Positions 43,895 through 52,923 of a stretch of 64,000 nucleotides of DNA are shown piece by piece; the first letter of the stretch is position 1, and every line of letters begins with the position of its first letter. The notes below the pieces were generated by a model. It made no database searches. It saw only the letters and a list, made by a program, of their open reading frames with translations, and was not told the origin of the DNA. The translations under genes were made by a program, and so were the position numbers. The DNA lies in contig CAKPMB010000001.1 in the NCBI GenBank assembly GCA_934167885.1, forward strand, positions 1-64,000, read 5' to 3'. This stretch comes from an uncultured Bacilli bacterium. Lineage in GTDB: Bacteria; Bacillota_I; Bacilli_A; RF39; UBA660.

Positions 43895-43934
43895 CAAAAA
43901 GAAGTAACTAACTTTAATACTAAAATTAATTACT
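43895..43934 (-). terminator. Terminator-like hairpin upstream of ybxB
   Basis: AGTAACTA (43903-43910) pairs with TAATTACT (43927-43934), one wobble. The minus strand then reads TCTTTTTG, directly before the ybxB GGAGGG site. Confidence 0.6.
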
Positions 43935-43986
43935 CCTTTCAACACAACATATTTTATAGATTTTTACTTTAATTTGCAAGTTATTT

Positions 43987-44289
43987 TTAAACAAATTCTA
44001 TTAAATCAAAAGTATTAACATCATAATTAAGTGATTTAACAATTGAATCTAATTCATACTCTTCAAAAGCTTGACTAATTTCTTTTTTAGATTTAAAGAA
44101 CATTCCAATTTGAAGAATAAATAATTCTTTAATACTTTCATGCTTAACACCTAAATCTAATAAATATTCAACAATTTCTTGAACATTATGCTTATTAATA
44201 ACAATATTATTAATAATCGCTTTATCATTAGCATTAATTATTTTATCAATATCATCACTTGTCATATTATATTTTAATAGGAAATCCAT
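43987..44289 (-). CDS. Unknown helical protein, third gene of an uncharacterised operon
   Basis: 100 residues, predicted all-helical, acidic. Short paired helices such as NVQEIVEYLLDLGVKHESIKELF resemble those in the C-terminal half of the preceding 825-residue protein, suggesting related folds. No signal peptide or membrane segment. It starts one base after the stop of that gene. Confidence 0.6.
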   Translation of the reverse strand: MDFLLKYNMTSDDIDKIINANDKAIINNIVINKHNVQEIVEYLLDLGVKHESIKELFILQIGMFFKSKKEISQAFEEYELDSIVKSLNYDVNTFDLIEFV

Positions 44290-44290
44290 A

Positions 44291-46768
44291 CTACTCGCCT
44301 CCTAATTTTTTAATAACATCTTTTAATTTTTCATATTGTTCTTTGGTAATAACTAAATTATAACAAACAGCGAATAATAAAGCTTCTGTCTTTCCGACAC
44401 CATTTGATACAAGAATATTATAATTTCTTAAAACTTTTGGACGAGAAATATCAACATCTTCGATAATATAACGTATTCCATTACGATATTTTTCTAATTT
44501 TTCTAATAACTCATCTTCTTTCATTTCAACATAATCATTATTAGATATCAAATCTTGATATTTTATAAAATTATCTCTACTTATAATATCAAATTCATTA
44601 TTAAAGAAATTTTTTAAATAATCTTCTGGCATATTGATAACATCAACTTTTAAATTAGTAATTTCGCCTGATAATGATTTTTCTTTTGAACCAAATACCT
44701 TACGTCCATGCAAACTTGCATAACGTAAACGCTTAATTGTTTCATCGGTTACAACATTTAACTTATTAGGATATAACTTAATTAAATCAATACCATCAAA
44801 TGTTTCATTACGAGACCCTTTTAAAGTTTCCTTATAAACAGCTTCAACATAATAATCCATTTTTTCATGAACATCTTTTAATAATAGTAGATATTTAGCA
44901 TTATGAGCATTAATAGTTAAATCATAGTTTCTAACAATATTATAGTTATTAACAATTAAATCATGACTAGCAACTAATACTTCACGACTAAAGTCAAATA
45001 AATTAATTAAATCAACACCATATTCTTTTAGTGAAGCAATATTCTTAACAAAGTTATCATAATTACCATTATCACCTTTAATAAAGATTGATGGCATAGT
45101 TTTAAAGACTATATTAGTTGTAATCTTTTTATCTTCTTCATCAACTGATAAAGATTCACCAATTATTTTAACAATTTCTTCAATAACTTCTTTACTAGAA
45201 TAAATTAACAATTGAGCTACTAATTCATTATTTTTTTCAATTAATCCTAAAACACCTAACTCTTTTAATGATTCAAAAATAGCCTTATAACTATCTAAGT
45301 CACCTCTTAATAATAATTCCTTGTTAACATCATCAAAATCATCATAATTAAGAGTATATTCATTTAATAGACTACGAACACTATCAGCGCTTAACTTTTC
45401 ACTATCTACCTTTTCTTCATGAACTTCTTCTTTTGGTTCTTCTTCTAAAGTATCAGTTTCATCTAATTCACTTGTCTTAAGTGTTGAAGATGGTTCTTTA
45501 ATACTTTCTAATTCTTGTTCGGCAACCGCTTCATTTAATGGTTCTTGAAGAGGCACAACTGGATCATAATCTTCATAATCTTCTTTAGTTAAATCATCAA
45601 AGTCATCAAATGATTCGTCTTCTTCATCTTTATTATCTTCTTCTTTAACTTCTTCTAATTCAGCAACATGAGGAAGTTCTGAAACTAAATTCTCTTCCTT
45701 AGTCTCTTCTTCTTTTGGTTCTTCCTCTAATTCTTCATCTTGAGCAAGTTTTTCATTTACTTTCTTTAAAAGATTAGCATTAACAATATCATCATACTCA
45801 TTATGATCAATTTCTTCTTCTTTATTTAAACTTTCATCTTTAGCAAGCAAATCATTTACTTTTTTTAAATTTTCTTTTATTTCTTCATTACTTTCATTAA
45901 CAGCATGCGCATTTAATGGTGGAATAATAATCGTTTTATCAACATCAGATGAAGAAGAAATACTTAATCTATCATCCTCATCTTCTGAAGGTTTAGTATC
46001 TTCTACCTTTTCTTCTTTAACATTATCTTCCTTTTTATCATCATCTTCTGTTTCAACCGGAATATTAACCTTAACTGATTCTTCAAATGGAACTGCAAGA
46101 TTTATTTTTTCTTTTTCTCTTTCTTCACGTCTTGCCATTTCATCTTTTTCATAAATGCTAGCATTATATTCAAGTAAATAACATAATAAATCAAACGTCT
46201 TTTCTTTCGATAACTCACCATAAACTAAAGCTTCAATAACTGAATCAATATCTAAAACATATTTATTCTCTTTTATCTCATCTAAAATTAAAGCATAACG
46301 TTTTTCATACTCTTTTAATAAATTTAAATCAGTTATTTCTAATTTTTGTTTATCAGCATTTAAATTTTGTAATACTTCTTGATAATCTTTTTCTTTTTCT
46401 AATAACTTATCAATAAATAAATTAATAGCATCTATTTGTTCTTGTGTTAATGATAATGAAATACCATCATTAATACCCTTAATTAAATATATTAAACCAT
46501 CATAATTACAACTATTAGTGCCAAATACTTTTAAAACACTATCATCTAGTTCCATAAGAAGTTTATTAAAAGTTTCTCTATCAATTGATACAAAATTATA
46601 TATATCAAAGCCTCTTTCTTTTCCTTTAAAATTATTTATGGCATTTTGAACAAATTTAAGTTCAGCATTTTCATCATCCATTTTGGCATGGATATCATTT
46701 AAAGCATCTATATCATTAGTAATACTCTTTAATTTAAAATTTAATACTTTAATTAAATCTTCTTTCAT
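44291..46768 (-). CDS. Large acidic protein with disordered centre, unknown
   Basis: 825 residues in three parts. The N-terminal 215 are helical and coiled coil-like (MKEDLIKVLNFKLKSITNDID). The centre, about 215-485, is strongly acidic and low complexity (EEEPKEEETKEEN, DESFDDFDDLTKEDYEDYDP), probably disordered. The C-terminal 340 residues are helical pairs (VRSLLNEYTLNYDDF, FESLKELGVLGLIEKN, RVLRN-type segment PKVLRNYNILVSNGVGKTEALLF) recalling mTERF- or HEAT-type repeats. No enzyme motif seen. I do not recognise the family. Its length and gene neighbours suggest a scaffold, perhaps in the cytoplasm or at the spore. Confidence 0.65.
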   Translation of the reverse strand: MKEDLIKVLNFKLKSITNDIDALNDIHAKMDDENAELKFVQNAINNFKGKERGFDIYNFVSIDRETFNKLLMELDDSVLKVFGTNSCNYDGLIYLIKGINDGISLSLTQEQIDAINLFIDKLLEKEKDYQEVLQNLNADKQKLEITDLNLLKEYEKRYALILDEIKENKYVLDIDSVIEALVYGELSKEKTFDLLCYLLEYNASIYEKDEMARREEREKEKINLAVPFEESVKVNIPVETEDDDKKEDNVKEEKVEDTKPSEDEDDRLSISSSSDVDKTIIIPPLNAHAVNESNEEIKENLKKVNDLLAKDESLNKEEEIDHNEYDDIVNANLLKKVNEKLAQDEELEEEPKEEETKEENLVSELPHVAELEEVKEEDNKDEEDESFDDFDDLTKEDYEDYDPVVPLQEPLNEAVAEQELESIKEPSSTLKTSELDETDTLEEEPKEEVHEEKVDSEKLSADSVRSLLNEYTLNYDDFDDVNKELLLRGDLDSYKAIFESLKELGVLGLIEKNNELVAQLLIYSSKEVIEEIVKIIGESLSVDEEDKKITTNIVFKTMPSIFIKGDNGNYDNFVKNIASLKEYGVDLINLFDFSREVLVASHDLIVNNYNIVRNYDLTINAHNAKYLLLLKDVHEKMDYYVEAVYKETLKGSRNETFDGIDLIKLYPNKLNVVTDETIKRLRYASLHGRKVFGSKEKSLSGEITNLKVDVINMPEDYLKNFFNNEFDIISRDNFIKYQDLISNNDYVEMKEDELLEKLEKYRNGIRYIIEDVDISRPKVLRNYNILVSNGVGKTEALLFAVCYNLVITKEQYEKLKDVIKKLGGE

Positions 46769-46769
46769 A

Positions 46770-47687
46770 CTAGCACTCTCCCTTTATAATGTTTATAATC
46801 TCTTCATTATCAACAATATCTTTTATTTTTTCTTCTATTTTATCAATATTATAAACTTCATTCATTAATTCTTGCAAATGATCATAATTTTCAATTTCTA
46901 AATCAACATTTAATTTTTTTATAAGCCATACTTTCTTAGCAAGTAAAACATTATGAATATTTATTTTTTTAGATAAATCATCATTAATAATTTGATCTAA
47001 CGGTTCATCTATCTTTATATAATCATCTATATAATCTAATAAATCCATGTATGTCGGCTTTAAATACTCTTTATTTTCTTCTAATATTCGTGAACACTCA
47101 TTAATATCACAACAAATATCTTTATCTTGACATGAAGCCATCTTAATATATGTTTTATTATTGGCATGTAATATATCTTTAATAATAGCAATCTTTTCAT
47201 CTTGAACAAAAATAAATTCATCTAAAACCATTAAGAATTCTTTAGGTTTATCAATAAAAATATTATCATTTTCAAACATATGCAAATACTTTTCATAAAT
47301 AATATCACGTTTATATAAACAATTCGCTTTCTCATATTCACGATCTATATATTCTTTATACAATTGGACATAATCATATATGTTGTTTATATATTGTTCA
47401 GCATAAGCATATTGTGGCAATGCCTTCATCTCATCAATTGGTGAAAAGTATACATATTTATAAGCATCAAATTCTTTTTTATTGCTTTTAACTTTTTCTA
47501 ATAAATGGATTAATATATCACTATTATCATAGTTAAAAATATTAGACGGAACACCATTTGTATATAAAACTAAATCATTAAGTTTAGTCTTAATTTCATA
47601 GGTATCATCTAATAATTTCTTATCATTTTCAATATTACTAACACTATCTTGTAACAATTTTTTCAATTTTTCTTTAGCATCACACAT
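46770..47687 (-). CDS. Unknown helical protein, first gene of an uncharacterised operon
   Basis: 305 residues, predicted nearly all-helical and acidic, with long amphipathic stretches (YEIKTKLNDLVLYTNG, YAYAEQYINNIYDYVQLYKEYIDREY). A cluster of Cys (SCQDKDICCDINEC, about residues 190-203) could bind metal or pair. No membrane segment. It lies one base ahead of the 825-residue protein gene and transcribes away from cwlJ. Confidence 0.6.
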   Translation of the reverse strand: MCDAKEKLKKLLQDSVSNIENDKKLLDDTYEIKTKLNDLVLYTNGVPSNIFNYDNSDILIHLLEKVKSNKKEFDAYKYVYFSPIDEMKALPQYAYAEQYINNIYDYVQLYKEYIDREYEKANCLYKRDIIYEKYLHMFENDNIFIDKPKEFLMVLDEFIFVQDEKIAIIKDILHANNKTYIKMASCQDKDICCDINECSRILEENKEYLKPTYMDLLDYIDDYIKIDEPLDQIINDDLSKKINIHNVLLAKKVWLIKKLNVDLEIENYDHLQELMNEVYNIDKIEEKIKDIVDNEEIINIIKGEC

Positions 47688-47817
47688 ATTATATCAATCC
47701 CTTATTATATAAATTATAATAGCATAACTATTTTTAAAATACAATATTTTTAAAAACATTTGTTAATTATAACAAGACAAATTTACTTATTATGAATAAA
47801 CTACTATAGGTGATTTT

Positions 47818-48246
47818 ATGGCTATAATTAAATATACAGAAAAGGAATTAGATACCTTAGCAAGACTTATGCGGGCTGAAGCGGTTGGTGAAGGTGAACT
47901 TGGGATGTTAATGGTAGGCAATGTTGTTGTTAATAGAGCTCTTGCCAATTGTTTAGCATTTAAAGATATTAAAAGCATTAATGATGCTATATACCAAAGT
48001 CCAGGGGGATTTGGAGGAGTTACTAGTAACCTATTTTATAGCGCTTCTACCGTTAAAGAAAGAGATCTTGCAAGACGCGTTTTAAATGGTGAATACTACT
48101 ATCCTGCAACCAATGCCCTATGGTTCTACGCTCCTAATAATAATGCAAACTGCATTGCCTTTTGGTATGAACAAAAAAACTCCGGAAGGTATAAAAACCA
48201 TTGTTTTTATGAACCATATCCAGGAGTTTGTAACGAACTTTATTGA
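47818..48246 (+). CDS. cwlJ: Spore cortex-lytic enzyme CwlJ
   Basis: 142 residues, the CwlJ (Hydrolase_2, SleB-like) catalytic domain alone: TEKELDTLARLMRAEAVGEGELGMLMVGNVVVNRALANC with the likely catalytic Glu, then DAIYQSPGGFGGVTSNLFYS, and the end SGRYKNHCFYEPYPGVCNELY. As in CwlJ there is no signal peptide, since the protein is placed on the outer coat by the mother cell. It degrades cortex during germination. GGTGAT lies ahead of the ATG. The final seven bases overlap the slipin gene tail-to-tail. Confidence 0.92.
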   Translation: MAIIKYTEKELDTLARLMRAEAVGEGELGMLMVGNVVVNRALANCLAFKDIKSINDAIYQSPGGFGGVTSNLFYSASTVKERDLARRVLNGEYYYPATNALWFYAPNNNANCIAFWYEQKNSGRYKNHCFYEPYPGVCNELY

Positions 48247-48989
48247 TTATTTTTTTTATTATAAGTATCAAACGCTTTTAAAATATCAACCGGTAATGCA
48301 AAAATAACCGTATTTGACTGATCACTACTTAAATCATTAAGAGTTTCTAAAGTTCTTAAATGAACTGAAATAGGATTTTTACTTAAAGTTTCAGCAGCTT
48401 TATTAAGATTTTCACTTGCTTCTACTTCACCTTTAGCCTTTGTAATAACCGCTTGTTTCTCACGTTCAGCTTCCGCTACTCTTGCAATAACACGTTTCAT
48501 CTCTTCAGGAAGCGCAACATCTTTTAATTCAACATTTTCAACTTTAATTCCCCATGGATCAGTAGCCTTATCAATAATTTGACAAATCTTATCAGAAATC
48601 ATTTCACGTTCTGATAATAATTCATCAAGACTTACTTCACCAACAGCATTACGCATCGTTGTTTGCGCAAGTTGACTTACAGCATAAAAGAAATTCTCAA
48701 CTTCCAAAATAGCCTTACTAGCATCAAAAATCTTATAATAAATAACCGCATTAATTCTTACTGACACATTATCCTTTGTAATAGCATCCTGTTCAGGAAC
48801 ATCAACAGCTTTTGTTCTAATATCAATCTTTTTATATGATTGAATAAAAGGTAAAACAATATTCCAGCCTGGATTCATTATTTTAGAAAACTTACCAGTT
48901 GTAAACTTAATACCACGTTCATATTCATCAATTTGTTTAATCGATGATAATAATAATAAAACAATAACCAAAATAATTATAATAATCAT
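48240..48989 (-). CDS. Slipin / SPFH-domain membrane protein
   Basis: 249 residues from the ATG at 48989 (MIIIIILVIVLLLLSSIKQ), behind AAAGGAG. An N-terminal membrane hairpin is followed by the SPFH domain (YERGIKFTTGKFSKIMNPGWNIVLPF) and a coiled coil (VAEAEREKQAVITKAKGEVEA). Slipins scaffold membrane microdomains and often pair with an NfeD protein. None adjoins here. The 3' end overlaps that of cwlJ by seven bases. Confidence 0.92.
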   Translation of the reverse strand: MIIIIILVIVLLLLSSIKQIDEYERGIKFTTGKFSKIMNPGWNIVLPFIQSYKKIDIRTKAVDVPEQDAITKDNVSVRINAVIYYKIFDASKAILEVENFFYAVSQLAQTTMRNAVGEVSLDELLSEREMISDKICQIIDKATDPWGIKVENVELKDVALPEEMKRVIARVAEAEREKQAVITKAKGEVEASENLNKAAETLSKNPISVHLRTLETLNDLSSDQSNTVIFALPVDILKAFDTYNKKNNQ

Positions 48990-49041
48990 AAGCACTCCTT
49001 TCACCATAATAATAGCATATTACATTACCTTACTCAATATT

Positions 49042-49080
49042 AAAAAAGTTAGTAGAAATTAAAAATTCACTAACTTTTTT
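49042..49080. terminator. Symmetrical terminator after the cohesin gene
   Basis: AAAAAAGTTAGT (49043-49054) pairs with ACTAACTTTTTT (49069-49080). The stem runs into T on both strands, so it can stop transcripts from either side. Confidence 0.75.
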
Positions 49081-49084
49081 GTCT

Positions 49085-50497
49085 TTAAGCTTTCTTCTTA
49101 CAATAAACAATCGCACTAATTAAAGCAATTAAACCAATTAAACAAGTGCCAACACCAATATAATAACCCATCATATTATTAGAATCATCTTTAACATTAT
49201 TATTCTTATTATCATCAATCACACTTTGTTTATTACTTATATTAATTTTATATTCTAATTTATTCTCACCATCCGAAGATGTTGTATTAATAATAATTTG
49301 ACTACCATCTTTAAGATTTTCATTATTTAAAATTTCATAAGAAGCATTACCATTTTCCATTTGAACAACAATATTTAAAGACGATTCATTATTAATTTGT
49401 AGATTATATTCAAAAACATCTTTAGAAAAATTAATATTATAATTAGCAATTGTTATTCCTTGAATATAGGCGTTACTCTTATCATTAGGATCCATTTGAA
49501 TCTCGCCTCTTATGATATTTAAAGTATATGTTTTAACTCTTTCATTTTCAGCCATAACTTTAATCAAAACAGCATTTTCGCCTTCTTTTAAACTTACTTC
49601 ACGATTGCCAAAACCATCAACATATTTTGATTTAGCATTGGTTAATTCAGAATCAATACTTATTTTATCAATATCTTTTGAAACCTTTATACTATATGTT
49701 GTTGTATCTGATTTAAAATTTATGGTGCCACTACTTAGTTTTAATGATTTCAAAGTATTAACATTACTTCTATCATCTTTTCTAGTAATTTTTAAAACGT
49801 ATTCTTTTTTATTACCAGCCTCACTCGTTACTACTATTTTAAAAGTATTAAGACCATATTTAAGATTTTTAGTGCCAATTCCTGTAATACTTGCTTTAGC
49901 ATCAGTTTTGTCCGCTGATATCACAACGCTTGAAGTTTTAGAATCAACTGTTTTGGCATATGATGTTGTCCCAGAATTAAAATTATCCACTAACACATCA
50001 TCTATTTTTAAACTTGATAGTGTATTAACATTTGATAAAACATTCAAAGAAAGAGTTCCACCACTTATCGTTACGCCATTACCACTCTCATCTGTTGCAC
50101 TTGGATTACTAATAGTAATATTAGTATTTCCAAATGAAGCACTTGAACTAATATTAAATACCAATTTAACAACATTTTTATTTTTATCACCTATTAAATT
50201 GTTAAAAGTCAAATTAGCATATCCAAACTTTCCATTATTACTAACGGGTGATAATTCTGTCCAATTATTAGATGCTAGTAAATTACTTTGACTCTTCAAA
50301 GTTAACACCTTACTATCATATGACAAAACACCATCTAAACCAGAGATTTTTTTATCACTATCTTCTCTTGTTAAAGTAACATACACTGTAACATCAGAAC
50401 CTCTTCCACCTTTCGTTGCACCTGTTGGTTTTAACGTTAAAGCCCTAGTATTAATACATGTAAACAATAACAATAATGTAATAAAAACTTTCTTCAT
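49085..50497 (-). CDS. Membrane-anchored cohesin protein with three cadherin-like domains
   Basis: 470 residues from the ATG at 50497, with GGGAGG ahead. Signal peptide 1-19 (FITLLLLFTCINTRA). Residues 21-153 match a cohesin: the GRGSDVTVYVTLTR strand, ISGLDGVLSYDSKVL, FGYANLTFNN, VVKLVFNISSSASFG and ISGGTLSLNV in family order. Three cadherin-like beta-sandwich domains (PF12733 type) follow at 157-239, 246-330 and 344-421 (SVNTLKSLKLSSGTINF, EYVLKITR-type ends). A linker and one membrane helix (444-465) end in YCKKKA. It would sit on the cell surface and hold dockerin proteins. The dockerin-bearing neighbour is the obvious partner. Confidence 0.85.
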   Translation of the reverse strand: MKKVFITLLLLFTCINTRALTLKPTGATKGGRGSDVTVYVTLTREDSDKKISGLDGVLSYDSKVLTLKSQSNLLASNNWTELSPVSNNGKFGYANLTFNNLIGDKNKNVVKLVFNISSSASFGNTNITISNPSATDESGNGVTISGGTLSLNVLSNVNTLSSLKIDDVLVDNFNSGTTSYAKTVDSKTSSVVISADKTDAKASITGIGTKNLKYGLNTFKIVVTSEAGNKKEYVLKITRKDDRSNVNTLKSLKLSSGTINFKSDTTTYSIKVSKDIDKISIDSELTNAKSKYVDGFGNREVSLKEGENAVLIKVMAENERVKTYTLNIIRGEIQMDPNDKSNAYIQGITIANYNINFSKDVFEYNLQINNESSLNIVVQMENGNASYEILNNENLKDGSQIIINTTSSDGENKLEYKINISNKQSVIDDNKNNNVKDDSNNMMGYYIGVGTCLIGLIALISAIVYCKKKA

Positions 50498-50498
50498 T

Positions 50499-52838
50499 CT
50501 ATTTACCTCCCTTATACAATGCATTTGCCATTTTCATTATATCTTGTAAATTATAACTACCATCAAGGTTATAATCAGCAGCTTTTAAATATGCCCCACT
50601 TAAAATATTTTTATTTTTATAAACATAATTAGCCGTTTTCATAATATCAGACAACGTTAATTCCCCATCACCATTAGTATCACCTAAAACATATATATAA
50701 TATTTTTTAGAATTAGTATCAATTATATAATCATTTGTAGCAAATTTATCATTATCAGTTTTAGTTACATTATTATTTGAATACACAACACCAGCAAAAA
50801 GATCCTTAATTTGACCAACATTTGTTAGCTTATTAAATAATATATAAGGTGAACTAATAATTACGCTTATATCTTCAAGTTCTAAACCTGAATTAAGACT
50901 CTTAGCTTTATTAACGTCAAAGTTACTTATATCCAATATTTTTAGACTTTTACACCCGACAAACATGGAACCCATATCAGTTACTTTACCCGTATTAAAT
51001 TTACTTAAATCTAACTCTGTTAAACTTTTGCAGCCATAAAACATGGAACCCATATTAGTCACTTTGCTTGTATCAAAATTACTTAAATCTAAATTTGTTA
51101 GACCATTGCAGCCATAAAACATGTAACCCATATTAGTCACTTGGCTTGTGTCAAAATTACTTATATCTAAATTTGTTAGACCATTGCAGTCATAAAACAT
51201 AGCATACATATTAGTCACTTGGCTTGTATTAAAATTACTTATATCTAAATTTGTTAGACCATTGCAGTCATAAAACATGTGACTCATATTAGTCACTTGG
51301 CTTGTGTTAAAATTACTTATATCTAAATTCGTTAGACCTTTGCAGTCCTCAAACATGTAACCCATATTAGTCACTTGACTTGTATTAAAATTACTTATAT
51401 CTAAATTTGTTAGACCTTTGCAGTCATAAAACATGTGACTCATATTAGTCACTTGGCTTGTGTTAAAATTACTTATATCTAAATTCGTTAGACCTTTGCA
51501 GTACTCAAACATGTAACCCATATTAGTCACTTGGCTTGTATCAAAATTACTTAAATCTAATTTTTTTAAACCACTGCAACCACGAAACATGTATTTCATA
51601 TCAGTCACTTGGCTCGTATTAAACTTACTTACATCCAAACTTGTTAGACTACCGCAGTCACGAAACATGTAACTCATATCAGTTACTTGACTCGTATTAA
51701 AATTGCTTATATCTAATTTTGTTAAAATACCACAGTCACGAAACATGTAACTCATATCAGTCACTTGACTCGTATTAAAATTGCTTATATCTAAATTCGT
51801 TAGACCTTTGCAGTACTCAAACATGGAACCCATATTAGTCACTTGGCTCGTATCAAAATTACTTATATCTAAATTTGTTAAACTTTTACAGTCACGAAAC
51901 ATGCATTTCATATCAGTCACTTGGCTTGTGTTAAAATTGCTTATATCTAAATTCGTTAGATCACTGCAGTTATAAAACATGTGACTCATATCAGTCACTT
52001 GACTCGTATTAAAATTGCTTATATCTAAATTCGTTAGACCTTTGCAGTACTCAAACATGTTACTCATATTAGTCACTTGGCTCGTATTAAACTTACTTAC
52101 ATCCAAACTTGTTAGACTACTGCAGTCCAAAAACATGCCAACCATAACAGTTACTTTACTCGTATTAAAACTACTTATATCCAAATTTGTTAGACCATTG
52201 CAGTAACAAAACATGGAACCCATATTAGTCACTTGGCTTGTATTAAAATTACTTAAATCTAAATTGGTTAAACTTCCGCAGTCCCAAAACATGGAACCCA
52301 TATTAGTTACTTGACTCGTATCAAAATTACTTAAATCTAAATTGGTTAAACCACTGCAGTAACAAAACATGTGACTCATATTAGTCACTTGGCTTGTATC
52401 TATGTTATTAAAATTAATAGTTTTTAAATTTTTCCATCCATAAAATAAGCTATTACCAGTACTCAAATATATCTTATCAACACTTGCTACATACAAAACA
52501 TATTTACTTTTATCACTCGAAAGAGGTTCTAACCAACCAAGAACTTTAATAGTAGCGTAATAAGTTAAATCCACTTTAATACTTGCTTTATTGTATCTCG
52601 TATTTATATTTTGTTCTGTATCTTTAATAAAGTTAACTTCTACAATGTTTTCTTTTTGATCAGTTATTAATCTAGGAAAAGTTCCCATCATAGCTCCTTC
52701 AAAAGGCACTGTAGCACTATAAGAATCTTTTATACCAACTACCAGCATCATCATTAGTATAAATATGGAAAGTATCATTGATGTTGTATTTATCCTCCCT
52801 TTTAATGATATTTTTCTTTTCTTAAACCAATCCTTCAT
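50499..52838 (-). CDS. Secreted BspA/DUF285 repeat protein with C-terminal dockerin
   Basis: 779 residues. An N-terminal basic stretch and signal helix (about 21-41, ending SYSA) are followed by a 100-residue non-repeat domain. Nineteen 26-residue units (NTSQVTNMSHMFYDCNGLTNLDISNF) span about 146-640. These DUF285/BspA-like leucine-rich units occur in surface adhesins. Residues 719-779 form a type I dockerin with two calcium loops, DTNGDGELTLSD and DYNLDGSYNLQD, each with helix IMK-AN. The stop codon overlaps the ribosome-binding site of the cohesin gene, so both are made together. Host or mucin binding is possible but inferred from the family. Confidence 0.9.
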   Translation of the reverse strand: MKDWFKKRKISLKGRINTTSMILSIFILMMMLVVGIKDSYSATVPFEGAMMGTFPRLITDQKENIVEVNFIKDTEQNINTRYNKASIKVDLTYYATIKVLGWLEPLSSDKSKYVLYVASVDKIYLSTGNSLFYGWKNLKTINFNNIDTSQVTNMSHMFCYCSGLTNLDLSNFDTSQVTNMGSMFWDCGSLTNLDLSNFNTSQVTNMGSMFCYCNGLTNLDISSFNTSKVTVMVGMFLDCSSLTSLDVSKFNTSQVTNMSNMFEYCKGLTNLDISNFNTSQVTDMSHMFYNCSDLTNLDISNFNTSQVTDMKCMFRDCKSLTNLDISNFDTSQVTNMGSMFEYCKGLTNLDISNFNTSQVTDMSYMFRDCGILTKLDISNFNTSQVTDMSYMFRDCGSLTSLDVSKFNTSQVTDMKYMFRGCSGLKKLDLSNFDTSQVTNMGYMFEYCKGLTNLDISNFNTSQVTNMSHMFYDCKGLTNLDISNFNTSQVTNMGYMFEDCKGLTNLDISNFNTSQVTNMSHMFYDCNGLTNLDISNFNTSQVTNMYAMFYDCNGLTNLDISNFDTSQVTNMGYMFYGCNGLTNLDLSNFDTSKVTNMGSMFYGCKSLTELDLSKFNTGKVTDMGSMFVGCKSLKILDISNFDVNKAKSLNSGLELEDISVIISSPYILFNKLTNVGQIKDLFAGVVYSNNNVTKTDNDKFATNDYIIDTNSKKYYIYVLGDTNGDGELTLSDIMKTANYVYKNKNILSGAYLKAADYNLDGSYNLQDIMKMANALYKGGK
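50920..52401 (-). repeat. Nineteen in-frame 78-bp repeats (BspA/DUF285 units)
   Basis: Units run head-to-tail without spacers and many differ by only a few bases. Variable sites cluster at the two or three residues around MF and the Cys. Repeat count should vary among strains through recombination. Confidence 0.9.
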
Positions 52839-52861
52839 ACTATACCTCTTATTATATTTTT

Positions 52862-52890
52862 ATGATATCACATCGTTTGTCGTATTTCAA
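52862..52890 (-). promoter_or_regulatory. Promoter of the dockerin-cohesin operon
   Basis: Minus strand TTGAAA, 17 bases ending TGA, then TATCAT: extended -10. The spacer contains, on the plus strand, TTTGTCGTA (52876-52884), one base off a 0A box. Confidence 0.75.
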
Positions 52891-52899
52891 TTTGTTTAT

Positions 52900-52923
52900 A
52901 AAAAAAATAAGGTCTCCCTTATT
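52900..52923 (-). terminator. Terminator of the ydcC-like gene
   Basis: AATAAGG (52906-52912), TCTC loop, CCTTATT (52917-52923), then eight T on the minus strand. It lies directly ahead of the dockerin operon promoter. Confidence 0.8.

Noticed and set aside
49512..50291. 259-codon open frame antisense to the cohesin gene
   Set aside because: It lies wholly opposite a well-supported coding region and shows no domain; the long length follows from low stop density in that register.
50920..52401. Regular direct repeats that could be mistaken for a CRISPR array
   Set aside because: Units are contiguous, in frame, without unique spacers, and encode BspA repeats; no cas genes are near.
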